64,000 nucleotides of DNA from Uliginosibacterium sp. 31-16 (GTDB taxonomy: Bacteria; Pseudomonadota; Gammaproteobacteria; Burkholderiales; Rhodocyclaceae). This document shows positions 34,004 through 43,794 of the stretch, in pieces. Location: assembly GCF_030730865.1 (NCBI RefSeq), contig NZ_JAVALZ010000004.1, positions 62,001 through 126,000 of the forward strand, read 5' to 3'. Position 1 is the first letter of the stretch. The number at the start of each line of letters is the position of its first letter. The notes under the pieces were generated by a model. It had not been told where the DNA came from. It searched no databases and saw only the letters and a list, made by a program, of their open reading frames with translations. A program made the translations under genes and the position numbers.

Positions 34004-35908
34004 TTACTTTACAAAAGACCACTGTTGCACCAGCGACGGTCCCGGGGTCGGCCAGGTCCAGCCGTCAGGCATGATTGCCGGAGTGTTGACGATCCGCTTG
34101 TTGATCACGCCGGTGTTAGGCGCAGGCATCACGGTACCGATCACTTCGAACTCATTGGCAGCTTCTTCGAGGATCTGCTTGAACAGGCCATCGGCTTCAG
34201 CTTCAGTCTTGGCGACTTGCCACTTGTCGAACAGATCCAGACGCTTGAGCATGCTGGGCGAAGGCTTCTCACCTTGCTTGCCATCGGTCAGGTAGTACTT
34301 GACCCAAGGCAGGCTCATACGCGACTCGGTGGCGTGAATAGCCAGCCAAGGACGCGGGTTCATCGTCGGATCCAGACCACCAGAGAACACATCCAGGGAG
34401 ATGTCGTACTGGTTGGTGTTGGCACGGTCATAGAACAGGGAACGTTCGGAGGAGTTGATCACCAGTTCCACGCCGATCTTGGAGAAGTGCTTGCGCAGCA
34501 GCTCCGAGGTTTCCATCAAGGCGGCATTGGAGATCATGACGATCATGCCCAGCGAAACACGGCCACCTTCCGGGTACTGACGGAAACCGTCCGAACCCAT
34601 CTTCAGGCCGAGTTTGTCCAGCATCTCATTGGCCTTCTTGATATCCAGGGCCAGATACTGGGTTGCCAGCTTCTCGTTGTAGAACTTCGAAGCCTTGTGC
34701 GGACCGGACTGCCACGGTTGGGACTGACCCAGATACACGATGTCGTTGATTTCACGACGATCAATCGCGTGCGACAAGGCGATACGGAAATCCTTGTTGC
34801 GGATCAGCTTCTGCAGCTTGGCATTCGAAGTCGAATGGTTCAGCCACAGACCAGCCTGGTTGGCATTGATACCGGCAGAAGGCAGCAGTTTGTACCCGCC
34901 ACGAGCCATGTTTTCGGACAGAACCGGACGGTTCGTGATGCCCGAGATATGGCGCTGCTGATAATCAAGCTGACCATTGATGGCGGCCAGCAGGATGGTT
35001 TCCACTTCGGAAATCAGCTGGAACTGAACGCGGTCAATGTAAGGCAGCTGGTTGCCGGCAGTATCGACCTGCCAGAAGTACGGGTTACGCTCCAGCACAA
35101 CCTTGGTGGCAGAACCGGTGTACGGCTCCTTGATGACCCACGGATCCATCACAGGCTTGCTCGGGTTACCCCAGCGAGCCGGGATTTCAATGTCGCCACA
35201 GAAGTTGCGGAACAGCTGGCCCCAGTCCTTGGCATTGTTCTGCTTGATCAGATCAGCCACATTCGCGTTGTACTTCGGATGGAACTGGCTGCAGTACTTC
35301 TTCTGGAACAGGGTCGGATACTGGTCAACCGGGGTCGCCAGTTTTTCCAGGAACGGCAGATACGGCTTGGCAAACTTGAACACGACGGTGTAGTCGTCGG
35401 TCTTGGTCACCACAACCGGCGTACCGCCAGGCTGGAAATCGGCCGGCACGGCGGACAGGAAACCTTTGTTGGCCAGCACATCGTTCATGGAGAACAGGAT
35501 GTCGTCAGCGGTGAAAGGCGTACCGTCAGACCACTTCGCACCTTGACGCAGCTTGAACGTGTAGCTGGTTGCATCAGGGCTGATGGTCCAGCTCTCAGCC
35601 AGATTCGGCTCAATCTTGTTGAAGCCATCCACACCCCAGCGCACCAGCGACTGGTTGCCAATCACACGCAGGATGGCGTTGTGGTCGTTGTTGGAACGCA
35701 TGGCGGTACGCAGGGTGCCGCCGTACTGACCGACACGGTCCAGCGGCTTGATCACTTGCGGCTTTGCGGGCAAGCGCTGATCTACAGGCGGCAAGGCCTT
35801 GTTGTTCGCCAGCATGGGGGCCTGGTTATAGGCCAATGCGAGCGAAGGAACGGCTACAACGGCAACCGCAGCAACGGCTACCGCCAATCGAGAGGGAATC
35901 AACCTCAT
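34004..35908 (-). CDS. periplasmic solute-binding protein, Opp/Dpp (SBP_bac_5) family
   Basis: A 634-aa periplasmic receptor for the importer. The signal peptide ends ALA near residue 26. The mature part has the family pattern GQYGGTLR, FKLRQGAKWSDGTPFTADDILF, and DFRIALSHAIDRREIN. ATG 35908 is preferred over GTG 35911 because AGGAGG is better spaced. Length and the GQYGGTLR pattern fit a subgroup whose members carry either peptides or oligosaccharides. With a pectate lyase in the window, uptake of oligogalacturonides is conceivable, but nothing here shows the ligand. Confidence 0.92.
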   Translation of the reverse strand: MRLIPSRLAVAVAAVAVVAVPSLALAYNQAPMLANNKALPPVDQRLPAKPQVIKPLDRVGQYGGTLRTAMRSNNDHNAILRVIGNQSLVRWGVDGFNKIEPNLAESWTISPDATSYTFKLRQGAKWSDGTPFTADDILFSMNDVLANKGFLSAVPADFQPGGTPVVVTKTDDYTVVFKFAKPYLPFLEKLATPVDQYPTLFQKKYCSQFHPKYNANVADLIKQNNAKDWGQLFRNFCGDIEIPARWGNPSKPVMDPWVIKEPYTGSATKVVLERNPYFWQVDTAGNQLPYIDRVQFQLISEVETILLAAINGQLDYQQRHISGITNRPVLSENMARGGYKLLPSAGINANQAGLWLNHSTSNAKLQKLIRNKDFRIALSHAIDRREINDIVYLGQSQPWQSGPHKASKFYNEKLATQYLALDIKKANEMLDKLGLKMGSDGFRQYPEGGRVSLGMIVMISNAALMETSELLRKHFSKIGVELVINSSERSLFYDRANTNQYDISLDVFSGGLDPTMNPRPWLAIHATESRMSLPWVKYYLTDGKQGEKPSPSMLKRLDLFDKWQVAKTEAEADGLFKQILEEAANEFEVIGTVMPAPNTGVINKRIVNTPAIMPDGWTWPTPGPSLVQQWSFVK

Positions 35909-36349
35909 CACGTCCTCCTAGTTTGAAATACCGGGTTTGGTGAAAGTCTGTGCAGTACCGGGCCACTGCGCGCGTCAAGTATAAGCACAAACCCCAACTA
36001 ATCCTACCATCAAGCGGCCTTATGCGTATGGGCGAAAAAAAAACGTCAGGAAACCGCAAACTGCTGCTGAATGCTTCTTGCAGAAACACCCGGACCTGAC
36101 ATTTTTTCGCCTTGCACGACGACCTGCTACGGCGCAACCTTAGCGGGGCCATGGCGGCTGGCATTTGTGCCAAATCAAGTCCGCCACGACTTTCCCTAGG
36201 GTTAACCCTGAACGCATTGTATCTGAACAAAAAAATCCCGCCACCGCAGCGCAGCAATGCCGGACAGGGCGTTCAAGCTCAAGGCGGATGAGAGAAAAGC
36301 CGTAACAGCTTCAAGGCCTCTGCCGGCTCATTCAGCCCCTACTGTCACC
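35909..36349. other. divergent intergenic region
   Basis: About 440 bp between the leftward importer operon and the rightward regulator gene. It holds the promoter of the binding-protein gene (a TATACT-like hexamer lies near 35980 on the minus strand) and several A-runs. No repeat or RNA motif stands out. A longer start for the regulator at 36257 would shorten the region by 93 bp. Confidence 0.5.
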
Positions 36350-37381
36350 ATGATCATTGCCCTCATTGAAGACACGCCGGTCAACCTGCTGATCATGCAA
36401 AGCCTGGTCAAACGCCTGGAGGCGCACGACTGCTCCGTGTTTTCGGACCCGGAGCTCGGTCTGGCCTGGTGTCTGGACAACGAACCGGATCTCATCATCG
36501 TTGATTACATGATGCCGCGTCTGGATGGTCTGGAATTCATCCGCCGTTGCCGCGCCACGCCTGCGCTGCGGGAACGCCCGATCCTGATGGTCACGGCGGC
36601 GGCCGACAAGGAAGTGCGTTACGCCGCACTTGAGGCGGGCGCTACAGACTTTCTGACCAAGCCCATCGACAAGCACGAATTCATTCCGCGGGTCCGCAAC
36701 ATGCTGGCATTGCGGGCGGCAATGGCCGCCTCAACGCATCGCGCCGACGAACTGGCGATCGCCGTCCGGCAGGCCACCGAAGAAATCTATCAGCGTGAGC
36801 GCGAAACCATCATGCGCCTGGCGCGTGCTGCCGAATTCCGTGATCCGGAAACCGGCGCCCACATCCTGCGCATGGCCCATTACTCAGCCACCATTGCCCG
36901 TCACCTGGGCCTGCCGGAGGAAACCGTCAGCCTTTTGCTATCGGCCGCGCCGATGCACGACGTGGGGAAACTCGGCACGCCAGACCACATCCTGCTAAAA
37001 CCCGGGCGGCTGACTCCGGAGGAAATGGCGATCATGCGTCAGCATGCCGTCATTGGTTATGAAATCCTGTGCAATTCCAGCTCCCCGATGCTGCAGATTG
37101 CCGCTGAAATAGCCCTGAGCCACCACGAAAAATATGATGGTTCGGGCTATCCCGCCGGCAAATCGGGGGAAGACATCCCGCTGATGGGACGCATCGTGGC
37201 GGTTGCCGACGTATTTGACGCCCTCACCTCTGACCGTCCTTACAAACAGGCGTGGACGCTGGAGCAAGCCTGTGAATATCTGCGGGCGGGACGGGGCACA
37301 CATTTCGATCCGGTCTGTGTGGACCTTTTCCTTGAGCACTGGGAAGAGGTTCTCGATATTCACAGTCGCTATCAGGATTGA
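36350..37381 (+). CDS. response regulator with HD-GYP phosphodiesterase domain
   Basis: A REC/HD-GYP protein that degrades cyclic di-GMP under phosphorylation control. The REC domain (about 1-120) has Glu7-Asp8, phospho-acceptor Asp52 (VDYMMPRLDG) and Lys in TKPID. The HD-GYP domain follows with MHDVGKLGTPD and HHEKYDGSGYP, both catalytic signatures intact. I start at the ATG at 36350, directly before the REC domain (MIIALIEDTP); a frame start at 36257 would add 31 non-conserved residues. An Hpt protein gene follows after 37 bases, which suggests a phosphorelay. Confidence 0.93.
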   Translation: MIIALIEDTPVNLLIMQSLVKRLEAHDCSVFSDPELGLAWCLDNEPDLIIVDYMMPRLDGLEFIRRCRATPALRERPILMVTAAADKEVRYAALEAGATDFLTKPIDKHEFIPRVRNMLALRAAMAASTHRADELAIAVRQATEEIYQRERETIMRLARAAEFRDPETGAHILRMAHYSATIARHLGLPEETVSLLLSAAPMHDVGKLGTPDHILLKPGRLTPEEMAIMRQHAVIGYEILCNSSSPMLQIAAEIALSHHEKYDGSGYPAGKSGEDIPLMGRIVAVADVFDALTSDRPYKQAWTLEQACEYLRAGRGTHFDPVCVDLFLEHWEEVLDIHSRYQD

Positions 37382-37418
37382 TCAACCAACTCTCCGGGCC
37401 AATCAAGGAGCACCCGCC

Positions 37419-37778
37419 ATGAGTCTTTCTCTCCCATCAGACAGCAGCATCTTCAACCGCCAATGGATTCTGGAACAGATCGGTGGCGATGAAGGATTGC
37501 TGCGCGAAATTGCCACCGTTTTTCTGACTGACGGACCGGATATCCGCCAGCGCCTGCTGGCCGCCCTGCGGGCTGGCGACAGTGTCGCACTGCATGCCAC
37601 GGCGCACTGCGCCAAGAGTGCGGTGGGCAACTTTGGCTCCGAAGCGGCCGTTCTGGCGGCCGTGCATCTTGAGGACGCCGCCAAAAACGGCGAGACTGCC
37701 AGCTTCGCTATCCTGACAGACACGTTGTGCCAGGCGCTGATCGAGGTGGAAGACGCCTTGCGCCAGGAGGTGTCCTGA
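37419..37778 (+). CDS. histidine phosphotransfer (Hpt) domain protein
   Basis: A 119-aa single Hpt domain. The phosphorylatable site fits AHCAKSAVGNFG (His63, Lys66, Gly70). AAGGAG at 37405-37410 sits 8 bases before the ATG at 37419 and decides the start; longer in-frame starts lie inside the HD-GYP gene. It probably passes phosphoryl groups from an unseen hybrid histidine kinase to the adjacent regulator. Confidence 0.88.
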   Translation: MSLSLPSDSSIFNRQWILEQIGGDEGLLREIATVFLTDGPDIRQRLLAALRAGDSVALHATAHCAKSAVGNFGSEAAVLAAVHLEDAAKNGETASFAILTDTLCQALIEVEDALRQEVS

Positions 37779-37788
37779 CCCGTTCCCG

Positions 37789-38406
37789 ATGCATCCTGCC
37801 CTCCGCCTCACCTTCGCCGGCCTGCTGTTGCTTGCCGTATTCCAGGCCCGTGCCGACGTCTACGGCTTCGTGGATGAAAAGGGCATTCCCAATTACACGG
37901 ACATCCCTTCGGATCGCCGCGCCCGCCTTCTGTGGCGCGATGCGCGCGGCCCCAAAGCCATCTTCCTGCCGCTGGGCGGCAATTTTCTTTACAAGTTCCC
38001 GGCTGCGCTGCTGCCCGAAGTCGAGGCCGCGGCCCGCACGCACTCGCTGGACCCCCTGCTCCTCAAGGCGCTGGTCTCCATTGAAAGCCGTGCCAACCCG
38101 CGTGCCCGCTCACCCAAAGGCGCAATGGGCCTGACCCAGCTGATGCCGGGCACCGCCAAACGTTATGGTGTCACCAATGCCTATGACGTACGCCAGAATC
38201 TGAATGGCGGGGCACGCTACCTGCGGGAGCTGCTGACCCTGTTCCGCGAAGACGTACATCTGGCCCTCGCCGCCTTCAACGCGGGGGAAAATGCCGTCAT
38301 CCGCCACGGCAACCGCATTCCTCCTTACGAAGAAACCCAGCGCTACGTACCGGCCGTACTGGAACAGATGGCGATATTCCGGCGCCAGAACACCCCTCGC
38401 ATCTGA
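37789..38406 (+). CDS. lytic transglycosylase (SLT domain), exported
   Basis: A 205-aa periplasmic peptidoglycan-cleaving enzyme. The signal peptide covers about residues 1-22, and an N-terminal DUF4124-like stretch (VYGFVDEKGIPNYTD) follows. The SLT domain has catalytic Glu99 in SIESRANPRARSPKGAMGLTQLMPGTA-like order, with AAFNAGENAV near the end. It follows the Hpt gene by 10 bases but has no obvious functional link to it. Confidence 0.92.
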   Translation: MHPALRLTFAGLLLLAVFQARADVYGFVDEKGIPNYTDIPSDRRARLLWRDARGPKAIFLPLGGNFLYKFPAALLPEVEAAARTHSLDPLLLKALVSIESRANPRARSPKGAMGLTQLMPGTAKRYGVTNAYDVRQNLNGGARYLRELLTLFREDVHLALAAFNAGENAVIRHGNRIPPYEETQRYVPAVLEQMAIFRRQNTPRI

Positions 38407-38422
38407 CCCGGCAGTGCATCGG

Positions 38423-38525
38423 AGAGCCGCTCCGGACTAGCCTCTTCAGGCAGGCCTCCGGAAGAATGCCGCCCAGCCTGGCTCTTGACGCAGGCATCTC
38501 CGGAAAGCCCGTCCCATGCGGGTCG
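38423..38525. repeat. 103-bp AGAGCCGC-bounded repeat between the transglycosylase and cheB genes
   Basis: It starts AGAGCCGCTCC at 38423 and ends ATGCGGGTCG at 38525. It contains CTTCAGGCAGGC and a second GCAGGCATCTCCGGA stretch. The length equals that of the copies at 23909 and 53982. It lies in the convergent 142-bp gap. Confidence 0.8.
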
Positions 38526-38548
38526 ACAGCCACCCGCACTCCAAGCAC

Positions 38549-39598
38549 TCACCCCGGCAAACCCAGTGCGCGCAGCAGCGCCGGAGCAATCGCCGTATCG
38601 GCCAGCACCATGCTGGCGCCCCCCAAGCGGATGGCGGTGCCGGGCATGCCATGCACCACCGAACTCGCCTGATCCTGTGCAATGGTCAGCATCCCGGCAT
38701 CCCGCAAAGCCTTGAGCTCGGCCGCACCGTCCTTGCCCATGCCACTGAGCAGCACGGCCACCACCGAAGCATCGGCCGCCAGTGCGGAGCGGAACAGGCG
38801 CGACACCGCCGGCTTCACCCCATGCTCCAGATCGCCCTGCAGCAGATGCAGGCAGCGGTCCGTTCGCCACTCCATATGCAGTTTCTCCGGCGCCACATAG
38901 GCACAGCCGGGCCGCGGCGATTCGCCCTCGACCGCCAGACGTACATCAAAGGGCGTAGTCTGGCTCAGCCATTGGGCAAACCCTGCGGAAAACCCCGGCG
39001 ACATGTGCTGCACGATCAGGATCGGCAGCGGGAAGCTGGCCGGCAAGCCCTTGAGTACGGTCTGGATCACCTGCGGTCCCCCCGTGGAGGCGCCGATCAG
39101 CAGCAATTCCGGGCGCCGCCCGCTCGATTTGGCCGCCGACACCGCCGGCCCGGCGGGCGCGGGGGTCAGGGCGCGCGATATGCCGCGCACGGCACGCCGC
39201 GCCGCCATGGCCCGGAAAGTCGCCAGCAAATCATCCTGTCGCTGCCGGCTATCCGGTGTATTGCCTGCCGGCGGTTTCTCCAGAATGGCCAGCGCCCCGG
39301 TCTCCAGTGCGCGAAACGCCATCGACACCAGCCGCGGCTCATACGTCGAACTGACGATCACGATCGGCACCGGCGAAGCCGCCATGATCCGCCGGGTCGC
39401 CTCGAAACCATCGATATCGGGCATGGTGATATCCATGCACACCACATCAGGCTTCAGGCTTGCCGCCATGGCAACGCCTTCGACCCCGTTGCGGGCAATC
39501 CCCAGCAGAACAAACGCGGCATCGCGCGCAAACAGGCTGGCCAAGTGGCGCGCAGCCAGCGGCGAATCATCGACAATCAGAAGTTTGATGGCAGTCAT
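38549..39598 (-). CDS. cheB: CheB-type chemoreceptor glutamate methylesterase
   Basis: A 349-aa two-domain protein. The REC domain has Asp10/Asp11 and phospho-acceptor Asp55 (CMDITMPDIDG). The C-terminal methylesterase has the active-site serine in GASTGGPQ, His in VQHMSPGF and Asp in LSGMGKDGA. It removes methyl groups from chemoreceptors to reset adaptation. No cheA, cheR, cheW or receptor gene is next to it, so it is an orphan member or belongs to a system elsewhere; the symbol denotes family. Confidence 0.92.
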   Translation of the reverse strand: MTAIKLLIVDDSPLAARHLASLFARDAAFVLLGIARNGVEGVAMAASLKPDVVCMDITMPDIDGFEATRRIMAASPVPIVIVSSTYEPRLVSMAFRALETGALAILEKPPAGNTPDSRQRQDDLLATFRAMAARRAVRGISRALTPAPAGPAVSAAKSSGRRPELLLIGASTGGPQVIQTVLKGLPASFPLPILIVQHMSPGFSAGFAQWLSQTTPFDVRLAVEGESPRPGCAYVAPEKLHMEWRTDRCLHLLQGDLEHGVKPAVSRLFRSALAADASVVAVLLSGMGKDGAAELKALRDAGMLTIAQDQASSVVHGMPGTAIRLGGASMVLADTAIAPALLRALGLPG

Positions 39599-39718
39599 GG
39601 GGTCAGAAACAGGCGCTCATCTTCTTTGTTGCGGCTCAAAACGTCACAAACTTGAGCCTGAACATGGCAGTCATCAAACGATGCCGGCGCCACCCCGGGC
39701 TCAGGGTAAAATCGCAGG

Positions 39719-42700
39719 ATGATCAGCCCCAGCACCCCCGCCTTCGTTCACCTGCGCCTGCACACCGAATTCTCGATCGAGGACGGCATCACGCGCATCG
39801 ACGACGTGGTCGCCGCCGCCGCCGCAGACGGACAACCCGCTCTGGGCATCTCGGATCTGGCCAACCTGTTCGGTATGGTCAAGCATTACAAAGGCTGCCG
39901 GGGCGCCGGGATCAAACCGGTGATCGGTGTAGACGCCTGGATCACCAACGAAACCGAACGCGACAAACCCTTTCGCGTCCTGTTGCTGGTCAAGCACCGC
40001 GAGGGCTACCGCCAGCTCTGCGAACTGCTCTCGCGCGCCTATCTGGAAAACAAGTACCGTGGTCGCGCCGAACTCCGCCGCGACTGGCTGGACGCGGCCT
40101 CGGTGTCGGGCCTGATCTGCCTGTCCGGCGCCATGCACGGGGACATCGCGGCGGCCCTGGCCTCCGGCAATCAGGCTGCGGCACAAGCGCTGGCGCAGGA
40201 CTGGGCACAGCGCTTTCCCGACAGCTTCTATATGGAGATACAGCGCGCCGGCCATCCCGGTACCGATGCCCATGTGCAGCAAGTCCTGCATCTGGCTGAC
40301 GAAACCGGCCTGCCGGTGGTGGCCACCCACCCGGTGCAGTTCCTCAAGCGCGAAGATTTCAAGGCCCACGAGGCGCGCGTATGTATTGCCCAAGGCTACG
40401 TGCTGGCGGACACGCGCCGGCCCAAACCGTTTACCGAAGAGCAGTATTTCAAGACCCAGGCCGAGATGGTCGAGCTCTTCAAGGACATCCCGGAAGCCCT
40501 GGAAAATGCGGTTGAGATCGCCCGGCGCTGCTCCCTGTCCGTCGTGCTGGGCAAGAACTATCTGCCGCAATTCCCGACGCCAGACGGCATGACGCTGGAC
40601 GATTTCCTGATCCACGAAGCCAAAAAAGGACTGGAAGAGCGTCTCGAATCGCTCTATCCGAATGAGGAAGAGCGCGAACGCGAACGCCCGCGTTATTACG
40701 AGCGCCTCAAATTCGAGACCGACACCATCGTGCAGATGGGCTTCCCTGGCTACTTCCTGATCGTGGCGGACTTCATCCAGTGGGGCAAGAACAACGGCGT
40801 ACCCATCGGCCCGGGTCGGGGTTCCGGCGCCGGTTCGCTGGTCGCCTACTCGCTGAAGATCACCGATCTGGACCCAACCGCCTACGCCCTGCTCTTCGAG
40901 CGTTTCCTGAACCCCGAGCGGGTGTCGATGCCTGACTTCGACATCGACTTCTGCCAGGAAAACCGCTACCGCGTAATCGACTATGTGCGCGAGCGCTACG
41001 GCCATGACGCCGTCTCGCAGATCGCCACCTTCGGCACCATGGCCTCGAAGGCTGTGGTGCGCGACGTCGGCCGCGTGCTGGACCTGCCCTACGGCCTGTG
41101 CGACCGGCTCTCCAAGCTGATCCCGATCGAGCAGAACAAGCCGCTGGGTCTGGAAGCGGCCCGCGAAGCCGAGCCCGGCATCAATGAAATGATGAGCGAA
41201 TCCGGCGACGGCGAGTCCGTTTCCGAGCTCTGGGAACTGGCCCTGCCGCTGGAAGGCATGACCCGCGGCGTCGGCATGCACGCCGGCGGCGTGCTGATCG
41301 CGCCGGGCAAGATCACCGATTTCTGCCCGATCTATCTGGCCGACGGCGACGATGCCGTAACCGTGTCCCAGTTCGACAAGGACGACGTCGAACAGATCGG
41401 CCTGGTGAAGTTCGACTTCCTCGGCCTGCGCAACTTGACGATTATCGAGCTGGCGCTCAAATACGTCGAAAAGCTCACCGGCTCGCGCCCGGACCTGATG
41501 AGTCTGGGCTTCACCGACCCTGCCGCCTACCAGATCCTGAAAGACGCCAACACCACGGCAATCTTCCAGGTGGAATCGGACGGGATGAAGAAGCTTCTCA
41601 AGAAGCTCGGTCCCGACCGTTTCGAAGACATCATCGCCGTGCTCGCGCTCTACCGACCAGGCCCGCTGGGCTCCGGGATGGTGGACGACTTCATCTTGCG
41701 CAAACAGGGCAAGCAGGAAATTGACTATTTCCACCCGGATCTGAAAGCCTGTCTGGAGCCGACCTACGGCGTGATCGTGTATCAGGAACAGGTGATGCAG
41801 ATCTCGCAGATCATCGGCGGCTACACGCTGGGCGGCGCCGACATGCTGCGCCGGGCGATGGGCAAGAAGAAGAAGGAGGAGATGGACAAGCACCGCGCCA
41901 CGATTGCCGAGGGCGCGGCGAAAAAGGGCTACGACCCGGCGCTGGCCGAACACCTCTTCGATCTGATGACCAAGTTCGCGGAGTACGGCTTCAACAAGTC
42001 GCACACCGCCGCCTACGCCGTGGTGACCTACCACACGGCCTGGCTCAAGGCCTACCACTGCTCGGCCTTCATGGCCGCGACCATGTCCTCTGATCTGGAC
42101 AACACGGACACGGTCAAGATCTTTTATGAAGACACGATCGCCAACAAGATCGTGGTCCTGCCGCCAGACGTAAACCACTCGAATTACCGTTTCGAGCCCA
42201 CCGATGCGAAGACCATCCGCTACGGCCTCGGTGCGGTGAAAGGCTGCGGCGAACCCGCCGTGAAAGGCATTCTCGCGGCCCGCGAAGCCGGCGGGCCGTT
42301 CAAGGACATTTTCGATTTCTGCGCCCGCATCGACCGCCGCGCCGCCAACCGCCGCGTGGTGGAAGCACTGGTGCGCGCCGGTGCGCTGGACACCATCGCC
42401 CCGCTGGCGCCGGACGGCAAACCCCACCGCGCCAAGCTGCTGGCCACTGTCAGCACGGCCATGGAGGCTGCCGAACAGGCGGCAGCCAGCGCAGGACAAG
42501 GGGGCCTCTTCGACATGGGCGACGGCCCCTCGGAAATCGCCCCCGAATACATCGACGCTCCGGTGTGGAACGAAAAGAAACGCCTGACCGAAGAGAAAAC
42601 CGCCATCGGCTTCTTTCTCTCTGGCCACCCCTTCAACAGCTCGGCTGCCGAGGTACGGCGTTTCGTGCGCAGCCCGCTCTCGCGACTTGAGCCCAAGCGC

Positions 42701-43237
42701 GAACCGCAAATGCTCGCCGGCGTGGTCTCGGCACAACGCATCAAGATGGGCAATCGCGGCAAGGTAGCCTTCATCACGCTCGACGACGGCAGTTGCGCGC
42801 GTGACGTCACGGTCTATGCCGAAGTGCTGGAGGCCAGCAAGGGCAAGATCATGCAGGATGAGGTGCTGATCGTCGAAGGCAAGGTCAGCGCCGACGATTT
42901 CGCAGGAGAAGGTGCGCTACGGATCATCGCCGAGCGCCTGCTGACCTTGGGCGAAGCCCGTGGCCGCTATGCGCGCCTGCTCAATCTGCGCATCAACGGC
43001 GAGGTCGCTGCAGCCGGCGGCGGCAAGGCCGCGGTCAACCGCCTGCTCGAATTACTGGGCCGCTACCGCGGCACGCGCGAGGAAGGCTGCTGTCCGATCC
43101 GGGTGCGCTACAGCAACGGCAATGCCGTGGCAGATTTGCCACTGGGAGACGGATGGAGGGTAAGACTGGATGATCCGCTGCTGGAAAATTTGCGAGAATG
43201 GCTATCATCAGAGAGTGTAGAAATCGTTTACCAATAG
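39719..43237 (+). CDS. dnaE: DNA polymerase III alpha subunit
   Basis: The 1172-aa replicative polymerase. It starts with a PHP domain (FVHLRLHTEFSIEDGITR). The polymerase core has GPGRGSGAGSLVAY and the catalytic aspartates in MPDFDIDFCQE. The GVGMHAGGVLI region, the helix-hairpin-helix region, an OB fold (FITLDDGSCARDVTVY) and a C-terminal tau-binding region follow. The length is normal. The start has only a weak ribosome site. A very long antisense frame across the gene is a codon-bias artefact. Confidence 0.97.
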   Translation: MISPSTPAFVHLRLHTEFSIEDGITRIDDVVAAAAADGQPALGISDLANLFGMVKHYKGCRGAGIKPVIGVDAWITNETERDKPFRVLLLVKHREGYRQLCELLSRAYLENKYRGRAELRRDWLDAASVSGLICLSGAMHGDIAAALASGNQAAAQALAQDWAQRFPDSFYMEIQRAGHPGTDAHVQQVLHLADETGLPVVATHPVQFLKREDFKAHEARVCIAQGYVLADTRRPKPFTEEQYFKTQAEMVELFKDIPEALENAVEIARRCSLSVVLGKNYLPQFPTPDGMTLDDFLIHEAKKGLEERLESLYPNEEERERERPRYYERLKFETDTIVQMGFPGYFLIVADFIQWGKNNGVPIGPGRGSGAGSLVAYSLKITDLDPTAYALLFERFLNPERVSMPDFDIDFCQENRYRVIDYVRERYGHDAVSQIATFGTMASKAVVRDVGRVLDLPYGLCDRLSKLIPIEQNKPLGLEAAREAEPGINEMMSESGDGESVSELWELALPLEGMTRGVGMHAGGVLIAPGKITDFCPIYLADGDDAVTVSQFDKDDVEQIGLVKFDFLGLRNLTIIELALKYVEKLTGSRPDLMSLGFTDPAAYQILKDANTTAIFQVESDGMKKLLKKLGPDRFEDIIAVLALYRPGPLGSGMVDDFILRKQGKQEIDYFHPDLKACLEPTYGVIVYQEQVMQISQIIGGYTLGGADMLRRAMGKKKKEEMDKHRATIAEGAAKKGYDPALAEHLFDLMTKFAEYGFNKSHTAAYAVVTYHTAWLKAYHCSAFMAATMSSDLDNTDTVKIFYEDTIANKIVVLPPDVNHSNYRFEPTDAKTIRYGLGAVKGCGEPAVKGILAAREAGGPFKDIFDFCARIDRRAANRRVVEALVRAGALDTIAPLAPDGKPHRAKLLATVSTAMEAAEQAAASAGQGGLFDMGDGPSEIAPEYIDAPVWNEKKRLTEEKTAIGFFLSGHPFNSSAAEVRRFVRSPLSRLEPKREPQMLAGVVSAQRIKMGNRGKVAFITLDDGSCARDVTVYAEVLEASKGKIMQDEVLIVEGKVSADDFAGEGALRIIAERLLTLGEARGRYARLLNLRINGEVAAAGGGKAAVNRLLELLGRYRGTREEGCCPIRVRYSNGNAVADLPLGDGWRVRLDDPLLENLREWLSSESVEIVYQ

Positions 43238-43251
43238 CCGGAGCCTTGATC

Positions 43252-43794
43252 ATGAAAACGTCAGCTACCGCCTTGTTGAGTATTTCCCTGGCTTGCCTGG
43301 TGGCAGTCACGCCCGCCTATGCCCAGCCCAGCGGCCTGCGCCTGCAGGGCAATGCCGAAGGATTCACCCTGCGCGAATCCGATAACGGCCTGCGCCTGCG
43401 CTTCAGCGCAGAGACCACACCGGCCAGCATCCAGTCGAGCAGCAGCGCCCTCACCCGCAACACCCTACGTGCGGACTGGCCCGTCTTCGGCTACGGTCTG
43501 CGCACCTCGCTGGGCCTGTCTTGGAGTGCCGCAGAAATGAGCACCCAGTACACCGCGCGCAGCAGCACGGAGCCCACCACTTTCCTCGGTTTTGGCTGGC
43601 GCGGCGAGCCCATCCGCAACAGCGGCTGGAAGCTGTCGGCTGAAATGGGTGCCAGCGTTTCCGGCAATCGTGGCTGCAGCAGCATCGGCCCGGCCTGCCC
43701 GGTCACGCACCCGCAAGGCCTGAGTGGCGACGCCGGTGGCAACGGCCTGCGCCTGAACCCCTACATCAACTTTGGCGCCACCCTCAATTACTGA
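43252..43794 (+). CDS. small secreted protein, probable outer-membrane beta-strand protein
   Basis: A 180-aa protein with a signal peptide cleaved after AYA (about residue 23). The mature part alternates in a beta-strand-like fashion (GLRLQGNAEGFTLRESDNGLRLRFSA) and ends in an aromatic residue (INFGATLNY), as outer-membrane proteins do. Two cysteines (GCSSIGPAC) could form a disulfide. I do not recognise a family. It follows dnaE by 14 bases, and its stop overlaps the next start (TGATG). Confidence 0.8.
   Translation: MKTSATALLSISLACLVAVTPAYAQPSGLRLQGNAEGFTLRESDNGLRLRFSAETTPASIQSSSSALTRNTLRADWPVFGYGLRTSLGLSWSAAEMSTQYTARSSTEPTTFLGFGWRGEPIRNSGWKLSAEMGASVSGNRGCSSIGPACPVTHPQGLSGDAGGNGLRLNPYINFGATLNY

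Noticed and set aside
34025-35926. A 633-codon frame antisense to the solute-binding protein gene
   Set aside because: It is a mirror of a clear periplasmic binding protein with signal peptide; the antisense product has no domain and atypical composition.
39701-42736. A very long (1011-codon) open frame antisense to dnaE
   Set aside because: It is complementary to a well-conserved polymerase gene; such frames are common in high-GC DNA because of codon bias. The translation has no recognisable domain.
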